Shown here: piece by piece, positions 37,881-49,375 of the stretch
Layout: each line of letters starts with the position of its first letter
How positions within the stretch are numbered: the first letter of the stretch is position 1
Assembly (NCBI RefSeq): GCF_030704535.1
Contig: NC_081813.1
Span: 2,380,001-2,444,000, forward strand
Length of the DNA: 64,000 nucleotides
Source: Vitis vinifera
Lineage: Eukaryota; Streptophyta; Magnoliopsida; Vitales; Vitaceae
Direction: 5' to 3'
The notes under the pieces: generated by a model
What the model saw: the letters and a program-made list of their open reading frames with translations, nothing else
Database searches by the model: none
What the model was told of the DNA's origin: nothing
Made by a program: the position numbers and the translations under genes

Positions 37881-38507
37881 GATGTTCTTCTTTTTGCCTT
37901 TTTTTTTTTTTTCATATTTGATATCAAATTCATAACAATTTGGTCAAAATCCAAAAGTTATCTTAATAAAAACAAGCCCTCTATTTAACGAAAACAATCT
38001 TATAACAAATTATTAGCTTGTTTGCTCGTGTGATTTAAAAACAATTTTTTAGTCATTATTTTCTGAAAATAATTTTTAAAATAAAGTAAAATAGATAACA
38101 ATTTTTAGAAAATAAATGAGAATTATTTTTACCCGTTTTTTAAAATAAAAGAAAAATATAAATCAATTTAATCATGTTTTCTAAAACTTGTTTTTCAAAT
38201 TTAAAAAATAAGTTTTAGAAAACAAAAAGCCTTGTATACCCACGGATTAAAAAAAACAAATTTTTATTTTTAAATTTATTGGGATGATATCAGCAGAACT
38301 TTTAAAAACCCTAATTAAGAATGGAATGAAGTCCACCCCAAAAAGATTAGACAAGTCACGAGGCTCCCAACAAACATTTGCCTTGGTTTTGCCATCGGCA
38401 TCCCCACCACAAGCCTCTCTTTCCCTTCACTAACTTTGGGTCTCTTCCTCAGTTATAAAACAGCCCCATGTACAGGAGAAAGCATAAGCACTGACTCCAC
38501 CAAAACC

Positions 38508-38880
38508 ATATGGAGAAAACCAAAACCATTTGTTTAATTAGAACAAACCAGCCTAGGGTTTTCCAACTTAGACTCCTTCAATTTTTATTGCTATTTTTGC
38601 TTGTGGGTCTTAGAGTTATGATTTTTAGTATGAATATAATTCGATATTTTGGAGTTCAGAGCGTAGTCCCTGCACCTCAGTCCCATTTTCAACAAATTCC
38701 AAAGATCGCCTTCATGTTCATGACAAGGGAGCCATTGCCATTGGCACCTCTATGGGAGAGATTCTTCAAGGGTGACAAGGGGCTATATTCAATCTATGTT
38801 CATTCTTTGTCATCTTATGATTCTGATTTTCCAACTTCATCGATTTTCTATAAGACAAATTCCTAGCCAGGTTGTGACAA
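38508..38880 (+). pseudogene. GT14 glycosyltransferase exon-1 pseudogene, copy A
   Basis: Near copy of exon 1 of the intact gene at 49376. It keeps the membrane anchor (VFQLRLLQFLLLFLLVG), PKIAFMFMT, LWERFFKGDKGLYSIYVHS and YDSDFPTSS. It lacks about 155 bp of exon 1 between SHFQ and IPKIAF, and has lost two pieces of the 5' leader, so the open frame starts in former leader sequence (MEKTKTICLIRTNQ). It ends in a stop just where the parent reaches its splice donor, and no exon 2 follows. The promoter with 'cagttataaaacagcccc' is retained at 38450-38467, so it might be transcribed. A non-functional enzyme fragment. Confidence 0.85.
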
Positions 38881-39113
38881 AGGGCTATATTCAATCTATC
38901 ACAAACTAGACAAAATCTAGTTTGTGATAAGAAACTTGGGATTAGTATGATTGCACATGTTGGCTAGGAATTTGTCTCTTGTAGAAAACGATGAAGCTGG
39001 AAAATCAGCATCGTAAGATGGCAGAGAATGAATATAGATTAAATATAGCCCCTTGTGGCCCTTGAAGATCTCTCCCATAGAGGTGTCAATGGCAATGACC
39101 CATTTGTCATGAA

Positions 39114-42100
39114 CAAAGTTTTTAAAGGCGAAAGCGTAAGGCGAGACGTTTTTGTGTTCCTGAGGCGAGGCGTAAGCCTCGAGGCGTTGAGGCGTAAGCT
39201 TTTTAAGCCTCACATTATATAATTAATTAATATTTTTAAATATATAAAATAAAATAGCATAAATAGAAACATGAAAACAATTCATTAGAATCATAATAAA
39301 AAAAGCATACTAGTACCCTACTTTCACAAAAAAACCATAACAAAGTCATAAAATAGACTCTAGATTCAACTATATTAATAGTTTCAAACTTTAACAAAAA
39401 ACCATAACTAAGTCATGAAATAGAAAATAGAGTCAACCATAATAATAGTTCTAAACTTTTACAAAAAATCCATAACTAAGTCATAAAATAACAACTAGAG
39501 TCAATTGTTTCAACTTAAATCCTCATCCTCAAGGTCATCATCATCCTCATCCAATGTATCAATAGTAGGAAAATGTCCACTATCATGTATCCCCATTTCA
39601 TGTAAATCTTCATCTTCATCAATTGGTGTCAAATTCAACTCCTTCTCTTTGCCTTTGCCTCCACTTGTACCTAGCATAAAGAATTAATTAAGTGTAAATA
39701 TTATAAGTTTTTTTATTAAATTTAATCAAATTTATGACTTCAATTTTTGAGTACTTACTTGGTACTTCATTATATTTCCTTTTGTAGGAATGTGAAGAAA
39801 CCATGTGATCCGATGATGTTTCAGTCTCTTGGGAGTTGGATGACACAGCTCTAATGGCATCAACACTGAATAACTCATCATCTTGAAGCCAACAAAGATC
39901 AAGGGGGAGGAGGGGATCTTCTTTCTCCGCAATCCATTCATCATCCGAATCAATCTCCTCTACCAAAATCGGATCAACATTTTGTTTCCTTTGTAGACTT
40001 CGCTCTCTCAATCTAGTGTTGTATCTTACATACACTAGAGCATTCAACCTTTGATGTTCAAGTCTATTTCTTTTTTTTGTATGGATCTACAAATAATAAA
40101 AGTATCAAATTTATGTGTTAAAATGAAATAAGGTTCTCTAACATTGACATAGAAATATATGTATAAAAATTTACAAAAATAGAAGTATTACCGACTCAAA
40201 TGTGCTCCAATTTCTTTCACATCCCGAAGCACTACAAGTAAGGCTAAGGACTCGAATAGCAAACTTTTGCAACTCCGGTGTTGAACCCCCAAAACGCATC
40301 CACCAACTTGTAGGACTTCTTAATGTTCGAGAATCAATTGCAATACGACTCCCAAATTCACCCATTGCTTGGTCATATGAGTCCAACTGAATGTCAGCTT
40401 TTAAACGTTCTTGATAATCCAACATCCTATCCATGCATTCAAATAATCCCTTCCTCACCTCATCAGCATTAGAGAACTTATCTCCATACCGCAATTGAGG
40501 ATTAAGATAATAACCCGCTGCATGTAAAGGTCGATGAAGTTGCGGAGTCCATCTTGCGTCAATTTTTCTCCAAATTGGGCCATATTTTCTCTCCACACCC
40601 CGACAATTAAATGCAATCTTCTCCTTAGCTGAATCCATCAACTCATAAATATAACCCATGGCTGGTCTTTCCTCTGAATCAACCTCTCTCAAGACACTAA
40701 CTAATGGAACAGTGGTCTTTATGCAAAAAGCAACATGAGGCCAAAAATTTGGATCAAACAACACTGTACTTCGAGTTTTCACACCTTCTACCTTTTTAGC
40801 CCATGTGCTTGAACACCATTTTTCTGATGAGAACATTGCTATAAGAGCTTGCTTTTGCTTATAAAGACTTTGGAGAGTAAGAAATGCAGTAGCAAATCGT
40901 GTAATTGCTGGACGAAGAAGTTCATGATTTTTTGTAAATGTTCTCATCAAGCTAAGAACCCAAGTATGCCCATATATGAGCTTCACTACTTGCCTAGCTC
41001 AAGATAGTGTAGTAGCATGAACATTTAGCTTTCCAATATCCTCCAACATCAAATCAATACAATGAGCAGCACAAGGAGTCCACCACAATTTTCTCCTTTT
41101 TTCCATAAGCCTCATTCCAGCATTCACATAATTAGAGGCATTATCAGTGATGACTTGCACAACATTCTCCTCTCCAATTTCTTCAACCACCTCATCAAGA
41201 TATTTGAACATCAATTCCCCATTTTTTATTGTATCAAAAGCATCAATTGATTTCATAAACCAAGTGCCAGCAGGACTATTCACCAAAAAATTGATAAGAC
41301 ACCTACTTTTTCCATCTGTCCAACCATCTGACATAATTGAACATCCATATTGTTTCCAAGCTTTTTTGTGATCTTCCATAATGATACTTAGGTCATTTAC
41401 CTCTTCTTTAAGAATCCATGTCCTCAATTCATGCATAGATGGAGGCTTAAACCCGGACCCAAAATTTGCAACAGCATCTATCATAGGAAACCAATAAGGA
41501 TCATTCACAGTGTTGAATGGGAGACCTTTTGAATACATGAACCTACCAATTTTTCTACACACTTCCTTCTTTTCTTCTTGCTTCCACTTTGAATTCAAAG
41601 TAGTTTGTCTAGGTTGTGAAGTGGTAAATTTATCCATGGGTCCCCTAGGAATAGGTTCACCACTCCCACTTACACTCCCACTCCCACTCCCACTCCCTAG
41701 TGTCCCTATTGTTTTAGACAAGGCACTCTCATGCATTGAAGTTGGACCCATACCAATTTCTTGGAGCAATTCATTTCTTTTTGTTTTTTGATCCTTAAAA
41801 TTGGCCAATGCCTCTTTGCATTCCAATCTAGCATCTTCACTAACCTTGGTGCATGGTTTCATACCATGATGAGTTCCGGCTAAGTGATGCTTGAGTCTAT
41901 TCACCCCTCCCGTGCATCTTTGATTGCAAAATTTACATCTTAAATATTGCTCCCCGGCAACTTCAAGAACATAATTCCACACAAAATCTTTTCTTGAATT
42001 TTTCGAATCGAAGGAACTCATTCTAAAAAAAAAAAAACACCAATAATAATATTCAAATTTCTATATAATAATATAATTGACTTAAAAATAATAACAAGAC

Positions 42101-43224
42101 ATAATTGAAAGGAATTTAAAAATGAAATTCAAAATTTAATTGGTTTTAATTTTAAAAAACCAATATTTGTTTTAGAAGAATTTTAAAATTATACACATAA
42201 AAGGGAAGAGATATTTTTATAATCTAAATTCCATTTAATAAGGAAATGAATGTTATATTTCATTTAAAAAAATAAGAAATAAAAAATATACTTATAAGAG
42301 TGAAGACAAAATATAAGAGTGAATACCTTGGAAAAATAGAAAAAAAGAAATAAAAAATAAATTTATAATTATTAAATTAAGTGTATATTTTAAACTAATT
42401 TTATTTATATAAAAAAATAAATATTTCGTGAACCAAACACACCATCAAGGAAAGAAAGGTTTTTCACCTCTGAAATATGATTATATTTTTGTAATTAAAA
42501 AAAAAGAAAAAAAAAAGGTGATTGCCGATTGGTAAGGTGGGTGGGAACTGAGAAGAGGAGGGCGATGCACCTCTGTTTCAACAGAGGAGTCACAGACGGC
42601 TATTGAGGGTGTGCGTACTACGCACCATTTTATTTTTTAAATTGGATGGCATTTGATTAAAAAAAAAAAATTGATGAACGAGAACGAACCCCGACTGCCA
42701 AGAGAGAGCCAGCCTCTCTGTGTCAAGTCGACTGCCATGGAAGATGAAGAAAACCATGGCAGATGGAGAACAAGATGAAACCGAGAGGGGGAAGCATCGA
42801 AGACACGAAGAAAGGGAGATCGCGACATACCTGGAGATGAACGAGAAGGATCGCCGCCGGAGAAGATGCTCTGCAATTGGTCGTCGCCGGAGAAGATGCT
42901 CTGGATTGGTCGCCGCCGCTTCAGGTAGGGTTTCCTTTTGGAGTTTTTCTCCCAATTTCTGTTTGCCTTCAATCGGGACTCGGGTTTTGCTTTAGGGATC
43001 AGTTAGGGCTTTTTTTTAAAAAATTTCTTCATGGCCACAACGCGTGCGCCTTCTTCTCAAGGCGTAAAAGGCGCAATCAAGGCGCGCCTCAGACACGCCT
43101 CGGTTGAAAAGGCGTACGCCTTTCTCGCATTACGTTTTATTATTTACGCGTCAGGGCGTTTTTGCCTCGCCTCGCTTCAAGGCGCGCTTCAAGGCGCGCC
43201 TGAGATACGCCTTTGAAAACCTTG
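39114..43224 (-). mobile_element. hAT DNA transposon, nearly complete, inserted in GT14 pseudogene copy B
   Basis: Ends CAAAGTTTTTAAAGGCG and CGCCTTTGAAAACCTTG form TIRs; the 8-bp duplication gtcatgaa lies at 39106-39113 and 43225-43232. Both subterminal regions are dense in 'aggcg' repeats (39120-39200 and 43050-43215), probable transposase binding sites. The 4,111-bp element carries one transposase gene on the minus strand and a GC-rich 5' region (42590-43020) that includes a 30-bp duplication (42851-42909). The two clean ends and intact duplication suggest a fairly young insertion. Confidence 0.93.
39510..42021 (-). pseudogene. hAT transposase, full length with one in-frame stop
   Basis: Minus-strand exons join in frame: 42021-40192, 40086-39759 and 39670-39510, about 772 codons. 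Domains: BED finger (LRCKFCNQRCTGGVNRLKHH, residues ~29-48), a Ser/Gly linker (GSGSGSGSVSGSG), a DUF659-type core with SDGWTDGKSR and a conserved VITDNASNYVNAG, and the C-terminal hAT dimerisation region (VLSLTCSASGCERNWSTFES). An acidic tail (DEDDDDLEDEDL) closes the frame. One TGA lies between LNVHATTLS and ARQVVKLIYG (near 40999-41001), in the position of a likely former CGA. No other damage was seen, so the gene is one substitution from a full frame. Splice sites fit: TCG|GTAATA, tttgtag|ATCC, CCAA|GTAAGT and gctag|GTAC. Confidence 0.88.
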
Positions 43225-43655
43225 GTCATGAACATGAAGGCGATCTTCGAAATTTTTTGAAAATGGGATTGAGGTACAGGGACTACGCTCTGAACTCCAA
43301 AATATCGAATCATATTCATACTAAAAATCATAACTCCAAGACCCACAAGCAAAAATAGCAATAAAAATCGAAGGAGTCCAAGTTGGAAAACCCTAGGTTG
43401 GTTTGTTCTACTTATAGTTTCAAACTCCTTGCCTTCCTCCCATGACATTACCCTTGTGTGGATCTCAACGACAATTTCCTATAACACCCTTTTTCCAATC
43501 CAAACCTGCCCTAAATGTAAAAAGCTGAACTTTCTTTGCTCTAATCTCAAAACCAGCCTGAAATTGTAGCTTACAATGACAATGGAGAAATGGTTTTGAC
43601 TTTCTCCATATGGGTATTTGATCCACAATAGTTTTCACAAGAGACAGAGCAATTT

Positions 43656-44649
43656 AAAAAATATATAATAATAATAATAACTTAATTTATTATATATATA
43701 TATATATATGTTATTAAATAAAAAAAGTTAAAATGTCTAGCTTTTTAAAAGTAAATCCTAGTAACTATAGTTGATCTATTGATTTTTTATTTTTTTACTT
43801 CTTAATACCTAATAGAAATATATTATTAAAAAAAAAAATCAACTTAATGTTTAACATTATTAAACATTATTTAGTCTTAAGTTTTATTTAAAAGTAAATA
43901 AAAAAATAAACATCACCTTAATATCATAATTTAAAATTAAAAATAACTTTAAAATAGTTATTTTATTTTTAATTTCAAATCTTTTTTACCTTATTTGTCC
44001 ACACTAACAAAAGTAAATTGATCACATCCATGATTTATTTTTTTATAATAAATATTTTATAGTTATTTTATATATCCATCTATAATACTTTAAATATGAA
44101 TGTTCTATAAATAAATTTATTACTTAAAATTAATAAAAATAAATATAAGTTGAAATTAATGAGGGTAATTGTGTCAATTTGATGATTTAAAATAAGTTTT
44201 AAGTTGATTTTATTAAGTAATTTTAATAATTAAAGTAAAAAATAAATAATAAGTTTTACATTAAAATAATTTAACTTAAAGTTAATTTAAGTTATTAAAA
44301 AAATAAATATTAAGTTTTATTAAACATCCAATTAGCTTTGATATTTATCTTGGAACACTCTCCTTACAAATATGAAAGGGTTTAGCTCCTCTTACATATA
44401 TGAAAGGTGTAGCTGTCATTCATGAAGAATTTGACCATGAGAAGGACCAGCAAGGAATCTAAAGTTGAGGAGAAATTAAAAGAGAAGGATAAATTGAAGA
44501 AAACAAAAGAACCATTTGGAGGAAGGAATCAAATTGCAGCTGCTTCATTCGGTGTTATTTGTTTTTTGGCTGAATAGAGAAAACCAAAATATTTGACTTT
44601 TTTTTATTCAGTTAAAAGTAAATAATTGATATTGTCCAATGAACATGAC
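43656..44649. other. AT-rich intergenic region
   Basis: No gene. Contains a (TA)n microsatellite at about 43689-43709 and AT-rich sequence with 'acttaagtt' words like those in 32740-33150 and 47360-47760. Confidence 0.55.
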
Positions 44650-45903
44650 ACAAAACCGAACATGATTTTCGTGGGGTTAAAGGTTAGATTAAGTATAAAT
44701 GAGTTTAGTTCAAATTCGTCTTGACATGTATAATTCGTTTAATAAAATAAGTAATTTTTTTATCAATCTGTATAATAGGAATCTAATCCAAATTAACTCA
44801 TTTAATAATATTGTTATTAACCTAATTATATCTTTAAATTATTTAACCCATATTTGACTCATTTTAAATTTATTTTCAAATAAATTAGTTCATTTAATCA
44901 TAAAAATGTTTGGTTGAGATATTAATCATATGAACATATATAAAACTTAATCTAGTTATTAAAAATAAAACATAATTATTAAACGGGATAAATGAGAAAT
45001 CTACAATAGTTTTTGTCACGTCACAATTTTCATATCAACCATACATCGAAAAAAAAAATTTAATTCATACTAAAGAAATCATTTTAAAAAATGGTTTTCA
45101 CAATTCCATAAAATTGAATTTATATTAAAGATATTTTTTGAAAATATACCTTCCACAATTTTCACGTGGGCCAAATCAGGGTGGGGTTTCTCGGCTATAC
45201 TAAGAGGCATATTTGCAATAAACATGGCCACCCCAAAATCGATGGCTTCGTGGGCAAACCATAGTGGGCACTGGGCATCCCTCAATGCATTAATGGGCCT
45301 TTAATGGGCCATGAGCCCATTTCCATTCAAGGGCCATAGGGCATAGGTTGGTGATTGGGCCCTGGTCCAGGCCCAATCAGAATCAATGAAGCCCACAACC
45401 ACCACACTCACTAATGGTGTGTGCAGTATTGACAGTCATTATAGCACACCGTTAACAGTTTTTTCATTTCTGATCCGTACAACACTGCATTTACTTGAAT
45501 TTAAAAACATTTAATTGCTTTGTGGATTTATTTTTCTGATAAGGCAAGGCCGGCTTTGGTGTATTATGGACTATCAATACTTCTGAAAGCTCTTGGCTTC
45601 ATCAATTAATGCCTTCATCAAATATGAAAATAAATTTTGAAGAAAAAAATACAATAAATTTTAAAAATATTTATTAAAATATGACAATTATTATATTACT
45701 ATTATTATTATTTTAAAAAATGGGGCCTAGCTTAGGGGTTGTTTGGATGGGTTTTTGATGCAAAATCATATATAAATGGACAATACGGATTTTTTTTTTT
45801 TTTTTTTAATGGTGAGAAAGTGCTCTGCCTGTCACAATTAATTCTAAAATGAACTCTTCCTTTAAGACATTGTATGAGAACTTTTATAAATGAACCGTAT
45901 CAG

Positions 45904-46027
45904 AAGAATTTGTTTGATAGTAATTTTATGAAGTGTTTTTAAACCTTTTTAACACTTTAAAATTTGTATTATACTAAATATTAGAAATGTTAAAAACGTT
46001 TTCTAAAATCATTACTAAACGCACTCT
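45904..46027. mobile_element. Foldback MITE
   Basis: Left end agaatttgtttgatagtaat; right end, reverse-complemented, agagtgcgtttagtaatgat. Same family as 30438-30515 but with a longer interior. Confidence 0.6.
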
Positions 46028-46883
46028 AAATTGGGTTGGAATTGAGCCCATATCTAAATTTTGCTTTTTTTAAAAAAAAAAATAAATAAATATGACTTCA
46101 TCAATTAATGCCTTGCTTAGGGGTTGTTTGGATGAGTTTTTTTTTTTAATGCAAAATCAGATATAAATGGACAACATGGGTTGTTTTTATGATGAGAAAA
46201 TGCTCTGCCTGTCACAGACTCACAATCAATTCTAAAAAGAACTCTTCCTTTTAAAAATATATTAAAATTTTAACATCTAAGTTGGGTTGGACTTGATTAA
46301 GTTTTTGACTTTTTTTTTTTTTTTTTCAACTTGAACCTAATTTGAGTTGGGCTAAATTAAGCCCATATCTAAATTTTGCTTTAAAATAATAATAATAATA
46401 ATAATAAAATAAAAACTTGAAAATGTGTAAAAATAATGGTTATAATATTAAAAAAAATTTAAATAATATATGTGATAAAATATAATAAGTAATATCTTTA
46501 TTTTAATTTTATAAAATATATTATATGTTGTTGTGGGATGCCTTTCATAGAAATTTTGTACACATTGGTAAGCGTAATTTGGAGTCGTTCTCAAAAAAAA
46601 AAAAATGATAACCAACCACCAACAATATATCATTTCACCCCTACGCAACGTTTTCTATCTACAATGGCATCATTCAAGTCGTTGACTTGAGGGTAACCCT
46701 AACTTGGAATCATTCTATTAACTAAAAACAAATAATTTAGAGAATAAGAATATTGATAGATTATGTAAAAATATTAATCAAAGACGGTAAGATGAAATAT
46801 GATAAGAATTAGGTTGTTTGTATTTTTTCGTATTTTATTTATATTAAGTATTAAAAAGTACAGAAAAATCAATATGTTCATTT

Positions 46884-47210
46884 ATGTTTGGTTCCCGGAA
46901 AGTACAAAGGAAAGAAAAAAAGTGCTAAGAAAAATGATTTTCTCATGTTTGGTTGTCTTATAAAATATTTCAAAGAAAATTAAATATAATTAAAATTAGT
47001 TAGAAACTTATACATTTTAAAATTATTTAATCTTTATATTAATGAGTTAAAATAAATAAAATGAGTTTGAAGTACTAAATAAAAATAATTTATCATCTTT
47101 AACTCTATTTTTTATTTTCCTTCACTTTTTCTTTCCTTTTACTTTTCCTCTCTATTTTCTTTCCTTTGCATTTTCCCTCAAATTTTCCAAGAACCAAACA
47201 TAGCCTTAGT
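46884..47210. mobile_element. MITE, polymorphic between duplicated blocks
   Basis: Ends 'atgtttggttcccggaaa' and 'ttccaagaaccaaacatagc' are inverted. Block A has the uninterrupted sequence 'catgtttattttagcatttgg' at about 32574. A related element lies at about 60642-60930. The exact target duplication (perhaps tta) is unclear. Confidence 0.65.
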
Positions 47211-48698
47211 ATTTAGAAAAAAGTTAAATGTTTTTATTTTTTTTATTCAGTCAAAAAATTTAAGAAATTAATAATAAGTAAATAAAAAATAAAAATAAAA
47301 ACAAATAATTTAAAATTTAAAAACAAAATGATTTTAGTAAAAAGTTTAAAAAACAAACATCATTGTGTTAAGGTAAAACTTAATATTTATTAATTAATGA
47401 GTTAAGTTGACTTTAAGTTAAATTATACTTAAATTATTGACTTAAAATTTATTTTAAATCATTAAATTAACATATTTATTTTCATAAATTATAATTAGGG
47501 TAACAAAATGTCAAATAACAATGAAAGTTGTGAAATAGTAAAAGAAATCGTTAACATAATTAAGATAAATAAAAATAAAACAGTAAAATAAAGATATGAG
47601 CTTAAAATAAGTTAATTATTTTTATTTATTATTTTTTTATTTTTTGCTTTTAAGTATGTTATTGAGTTATTTTATTAAATATACTTAATTTACTTAATAA
47701 CTTAAATTAAATTATTAATTAACTTTAAGTTATTAAGTTGTTTTATGAAATACCCACTTAGATATGAACTTAATTGTATAATCATTACATATGTACTTAA
47801 AAAACACAATAAAATTGTAATTTTCAAATATTACGAATTATATATGGAAGCGATAACATGAAATTTGGATTTGAGTAGTTCAAAATGTTTAAATTTTGGT
47901 GAGAATAATTTTGTTTTAATTTTATTTCTAATTTAGTAAATAATTAAAACACAATAAAAATTAAGAAATGAAATAAATTTCTATTCTCATTTCCTTATTC
48001 TAATATCTCCTTTAAAATCTTATAAAATCTTATAAGATTCTTTTTTCCTTTTTTTTTTCAACTTCCATGTGTTATTAACATGGAAATATGCATGCCAAAT
48101 GTAACAATAAATTGAAGAAAGATCATAATTATTTTAGATTACGACAAATTATCATTGAGATTGAAATTATTTTCCTTTTATAGATCTGTAATTTTGTCAT
48201 GTTCTTCTTTTTTGCCATAAGAAATTATGAATATGTATACTGTGATTTAAAAATAGTTCTTTGTTTTTTTGTTTTCTAAAAATAATTTTTAAAGACAAAG
48301 TGAAATACAGATTAATTTTTAAAGAATAAATATGACTTGTTTTTAGCTGTTTTTAAAAATATAAGAAAAACATAATACAGTTTCATTGTGTTTTCTAAAA
48401 CTTGTTTTTTAAAACTGCTTTTAAATTAAAAAGATAAAAACCGATACTTAAGAATAAGTTTTAGAAAACATGATCAATGGATTAAAAAATAAATTTTTAT
48501 TTTTTATTTTTAAATTTATTGGGATAATAGCAGAACTTTTAAAAACCCTAATTAAGAATGGAATGAAGTCCACCTCCACCGGAGACACCAAAAAGAATAG
48601 ACAAGACTCCAAACAAACATTTGCCTTGGTTTTGCCATCACCCCACCATAAGCTTCTCTCTCTCTTCAGTCTTCATTGCCTTTGGGTCTCTTCCTCAG

Positions 48699-48706
48699 TT
48701 ATAAAA
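48699..48706 (+). promoter_or_regulatory. TATA box of the GT14 gene
   Basis: TTATAAAA in 'cctcagttataaaacagccc', conserved in pseudogene copy A at about 38451. The ATG follows about 670 bp downstream, so the leader is long and may contain an intron. Confidence 0.55.
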
Positions 48707-49375
48707 CAGCCCCATCTACTGTGGAAAGAATAAAGGAGGAGGAGAGTAAAGCACCTGAAAACAGCACTGACTCCACCACTCATCAAACACTGTATACAAA
48801 TTCAGTGAAATCAGGCGGAATTCAAGATACAAAGCAAAAAGTGTGAGAGCAATTACTCTAGTTCTGTGGAGGCCTTTGATCCTTCTTCTACATTCATCGT
48901 AATGCCATTACACTGCATTTTGGTAATCAACTAAAATCCCACTTTTCTCTGTTTTTTTTTTTTCCTTTTTCTTTTGGTATCTTTCATCATTTGGTTATTT
49001 CTTTTCTTTCTCTTGTACCAGAAATCTTGATTTGGCTGAAGGTTTTGCTGTTTTGGGGTTGTGCCTTGGGCAGAACCGTGTGTTTGGGCAATACCCATGT
49101 TGTGAGAACTGACCCACTTCACCCATTCGATGTTTAAATCGCTCTGTCTCTTGTGAAAACTCTTGCGGATCAAATACCCATATGGAGAAAACCAAAACCA
49201 TTTCTCCATTCTCATTGTAAGCTACAATTTCAGGCTGGTTTTGAGATTAGAGCAAAGAAAGTTCAGTTTTTTTTTACATTTAGTGCAGGTTTGGATTGGA
49301 AAAAGGGTGTTATCGGATTTGATTTCTGCATAAAGACTATACTCAAGCAGAATTTGATAGGAAATAGTCGTTAAG

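Larger units (their letters stand above)
30947..38507. repeat. Segmental duplication, block A (interrupted by an LTR element)
   Basis: Runs of 30947-33612 and 37881-38507 match block B (about 44650-48770) in the same order, including 'gcatatttgcaataaacatg', 'gggcctttaatgggccatga', 'tgtgtgcagtattgacag' and 'acatggaaatatgcatgcca'. The LTR element at 33613-37880 is missing from block B. The copy leads into a truncated GT14 exon 1. No other gene inside. Confidence 0.85.
38900..43655 (-). pseudogene. GT14 glycosyltransferase exon-1 pseudogene, copy B (inverted, split by hAT)
   Basis: Minus-strand copy of leader plus exon 1. 43655-43225 covers the leader and MSWEEGKEFETISRTNQ through PKIAF-like KIAFMFMT. 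39113-38960 covers the continuation to YDADFPASS and IPS. It shares with copy A the same ~155-bp internal deletion after SHFQ, so A and B derive from one deleted ancestor by inverted duplication. The reading is interrupted by the hAT element at 39114-43224, with duplicated target gtcatgaa. At the 3' side a piece of the parent's intron 1 (38920-38960; parent 50610-50660) is joined in inverted orientation. Dead as a protein. Confidence 0.85.
44650..48770. repeat. Segmental duplication, block B (upstream region of the intact GT14 gene)
   Basis: Collinear with block A. Differences include a MITE at 46884-47210 absent from A, a foldback MITE at 45904-46027, and a local second copy (about 46110-46250) of the 'ttaggggttgtttggatg' segment first present at 45730-45870. 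Block B lacks the LTR element. The right end carries the promoter of the GT14 gene. No other genes. Confidence 0.85.

Noticed and set aside
38508-38866. 118-codon frame as a functional short GT14 protein
   Set aside because: Lacks part of the stem, all of exon 2 and the catalytic domain, and starts in former leader sequence.
40202-41791. Plus-strand open frames of 62-93 codons
   Set aside because: Antisense shadows of the hAT transposase.
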